Shown here piece after piece: positions 62,969 through 64,000 of a stretch of DNA of 64,000 nt (positions within the stretch are counted from its first letter, which is position 1; each line of letters begins with the position of its first letter). The translations under genes and the position numbers were made by a program. This stretch comes from an uncultured Faecalicatena sp. (GTDB taxonomy: Bacteria; Bacillota; Clostridia; Lachnospirales; Lachnospiraceae): the NCBI GenBank assembly GCA_948468385.1, contig CAOKHZ010000001.1, forward strand, positions 186,001 through 250,000. The letters run 5' to 3'. Below the pieces are notes generated by a model, which searched no databases, was not told the DNA's origin, and worked only from the letters and a program-made list of their open reading frames with translations.

Positions 62969-64000
62969 TCACCGCAACGCTTGTTCCACGTCGGCGATGA
63001 TGTCGTCAATATGTTCAATTCCCACGCTGAAACGAATCAAATCCGGCTGGACACCCGCTTCCAGCAATTCCTGCTCGTTCATCTGGCGATGTGTATGGCT
63101 CGCCGGATGTAGCACGCAGCTCCTGGCATCGGCGACGTGCGTGACGATGGCTACCATCTTCAGTTTGTCCATCATCGTCACCGCCGCGTCCCGGCCACCT
63201 TTCAGTCCAAACGTGATGACCCCGCAGGTGCCGTTTGGCATGTACTTCTGCGACAGTTCGTAATTCTTGTCCCCTTCCAATGACGGGCAACGCACCCACG
63301 CCACTTTCTCGTGGTTCTTCAAGTATTTCGCAACCGCGAGCGCGTTCTCACAGTGTCTGGGCATGCGCAAATGCAAAGTCTCCAGACCAATGTTGAGCAA
63401 AAACGCGTTCTGCGGGGACTGGATGGAGCCAAGGTCGCGCATCAGCTGGGCCGTGGCCTTCGTGACATAGGCACCCTTTCCAAAACGCCGCGTGTATACA
63501 ATCCCATGGTACGTCTCATCAGGAGTCGTAAGTCCCGGAAACTTCTCTGCATGCGCCTCCCAATCAAAATTACCACTGTCAACGATGGCACCGCCGACGC
63601 AGGCCGCATGCCCGTCCATGTATTTCGTCGTGGAATGCGTCACGATGTCGGCTCCCCACTCAAACGGACGACAATTAATCGGCGTGGCAAACGTGTTGTC
63701 CACGATGAACGGAACGCCATGCGCGTGAGCCGCCGATGCAAATTTCTCCAAATCAAGAACTACCAGCGCGGGGTTGGCAATCGTCTCGCCAAACACGGCC
63801 TTCGTATTTTCACGAAACGCCGCGTCAAGCTCCTCTGGCGTACAATCCGGATCCACGAACGTGGCCTCCACCCCCATCTTGCGAATCGTGTGGGCGTATA
63901 GGTTGTAGGTTCCCCCGTATAACGCCGAGGCGCACACGATATGGTCACCCGCCTGCGCGATATTCATGATGGCGTAAAAATTTGCCGCCTGCCCGGAAGA
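62969..64000 (-). CDS. metY: O-acetylhomoserine sulfhydrylase-type PLP enzyme (MetY), 5' end outside window
   Basis: The frame is open to the window edge, so the N-terminal part is missing; 344 residues are visible. ETIANPALVVLDLEKFASAAHAHGVPFIVDNTFATPI and the PLP-lysine motif THSTTKYMDGH (K in STTK) identify the Cys/Met-metabolism PLP family. THVADARSCVLHPASHTHRQMNEQE at the C-terminal part favours O-acetylhomoserine aminocarboxypropyltransferase, which makes homocysteine from sulfide. It has a terminator of its own. Confidence 0.93.
   Translation of the reverse strand, partial: SSGQAANFYAIMNIAQAGDHIVCASALYGGTYNLYAHTIRKMGVEATFVDPDCTPEELDAAFRENTKAVFGETIANPALVVLDLEKFASAAHAHGVPFIVDNTFATPINCRPFEWGADIVTHSTTKYMDGHAACVGGAIVDSGNFDWEAHAEKFPGLTTPDETYHGIVYTRRFGKGAYVTKATAQLMRDLGSIQSPQNAFLLNIGLETLHLRMPRHCENALAVAKYLKNHEKVAWVRCPSLEGDKNYELSQKYMPNGTCGVITFGLKGGRDAAVTMMDKLKMVAIVTHVADARSCVLHPASHTHRQMNEQELLEAGVQPDLIRFSVGIEHIDDIIADVEQALR

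Overview
The window is chromosomal DNA from a low-to-moderate GC Gram-positive anaerobe, most probably of the class Clostridia, family Lachnospiraceae. The signs are an L27 ribosomal protein with a cleavable N-terminal extension beside its protease Prp, a LexA/YneA SOS pair with GAAC-N4-GTTC type operators, sporulation genes (yqfC, yqfD, a BofC-like gene, spoIIIE/ftsK with tepA), the electron-bifurcating NfnAB transhydrogenase, and small conserved proteins such as DUF4250, DUF378 and DUF896. It is mostly ordinary core genome. No rRNA, tRNA, CRISPR array, prophage or insertion-sequence transposase was recognised. Both window edges cut a gene: an AraC-type regulator on the left and metY on the right.

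Layout. 1-5.7 kb (+): a glycoside-use cluster with an AraC regulator, a GPH-type sugar symporter, a DUF554 membrane protein and a family 3 glycoside hydrolase. 5.9-12.7 kb (+): aspartokinase, an amidohydrolase, the rplU-prp-rpmA operon behind a likely L21 leader, then obg, yhbY, nadD, yqeK and rsfS. 12.7-16.4 kb: lexA (-) divergent from a LysM division-inhibitor gene (+), a 433-base gap holding what looks like a relic of the lexA 5' end, a tyrosine recombinase and a TtcA-like tRNA thiolase. From 16.5 kb to the end almost everything is on the minus strand: cytidylate-kinase-like gene; the ylm/lsp group (HlyD-like, yggS, sepF, ylmH, lspA, rluD); the mre-min wall and division group (radC, mreC, mreD, PBP2, minC, minD, minE, rodA, mgsA, D,D-carboxypeptidase); two flavoproteins; a PLP enzyme; miaA-mutL-mutS; miaB; fthC; a MOP-family flippase; ybeY-phoH-yqfD-yqfC; rlmH; nfnB-nfnA; a zinc-ribbon/repeat membrane protein with folD, fhs and ftsK; tepA; metY.

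How the genes work together. Much of the window serves growth and division: ribosome assembly (Obg, YhbY, RsfS, YbeY, RlmH, RluD), septum placement (SepF, MinCDE) and rod-wall synthesis (MreCD, RodA, PBP2). DNA repair is represented by LexA, MutS, MutL and RadC, and one-carbon metabolism by Fhs, FolD and 5-formyl-THF cyclo-ligase, with NfnAB supplying NADPH.

The parts worth a second look are the accessory scars. (1) At 44.97-45.70 kb a truncated miaB 5' end, still coupled to DUF4250, is followed by an AT-rich foreign-looking gene and then by a complete but different miaB. (2) Two nearly identical copies, about 136 bp long, of an intergenic repeat built from mini-hairpins lie at 35.4 and 45.9 kb. 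(3) A 29-base exact copy of lexA 5' coding sequence lies about 0.7 kb from lexA. (4) lexA and its LysM neighbour share a dense group of LexA-like operators. All identifications come from reading the sequence; no database search was run.
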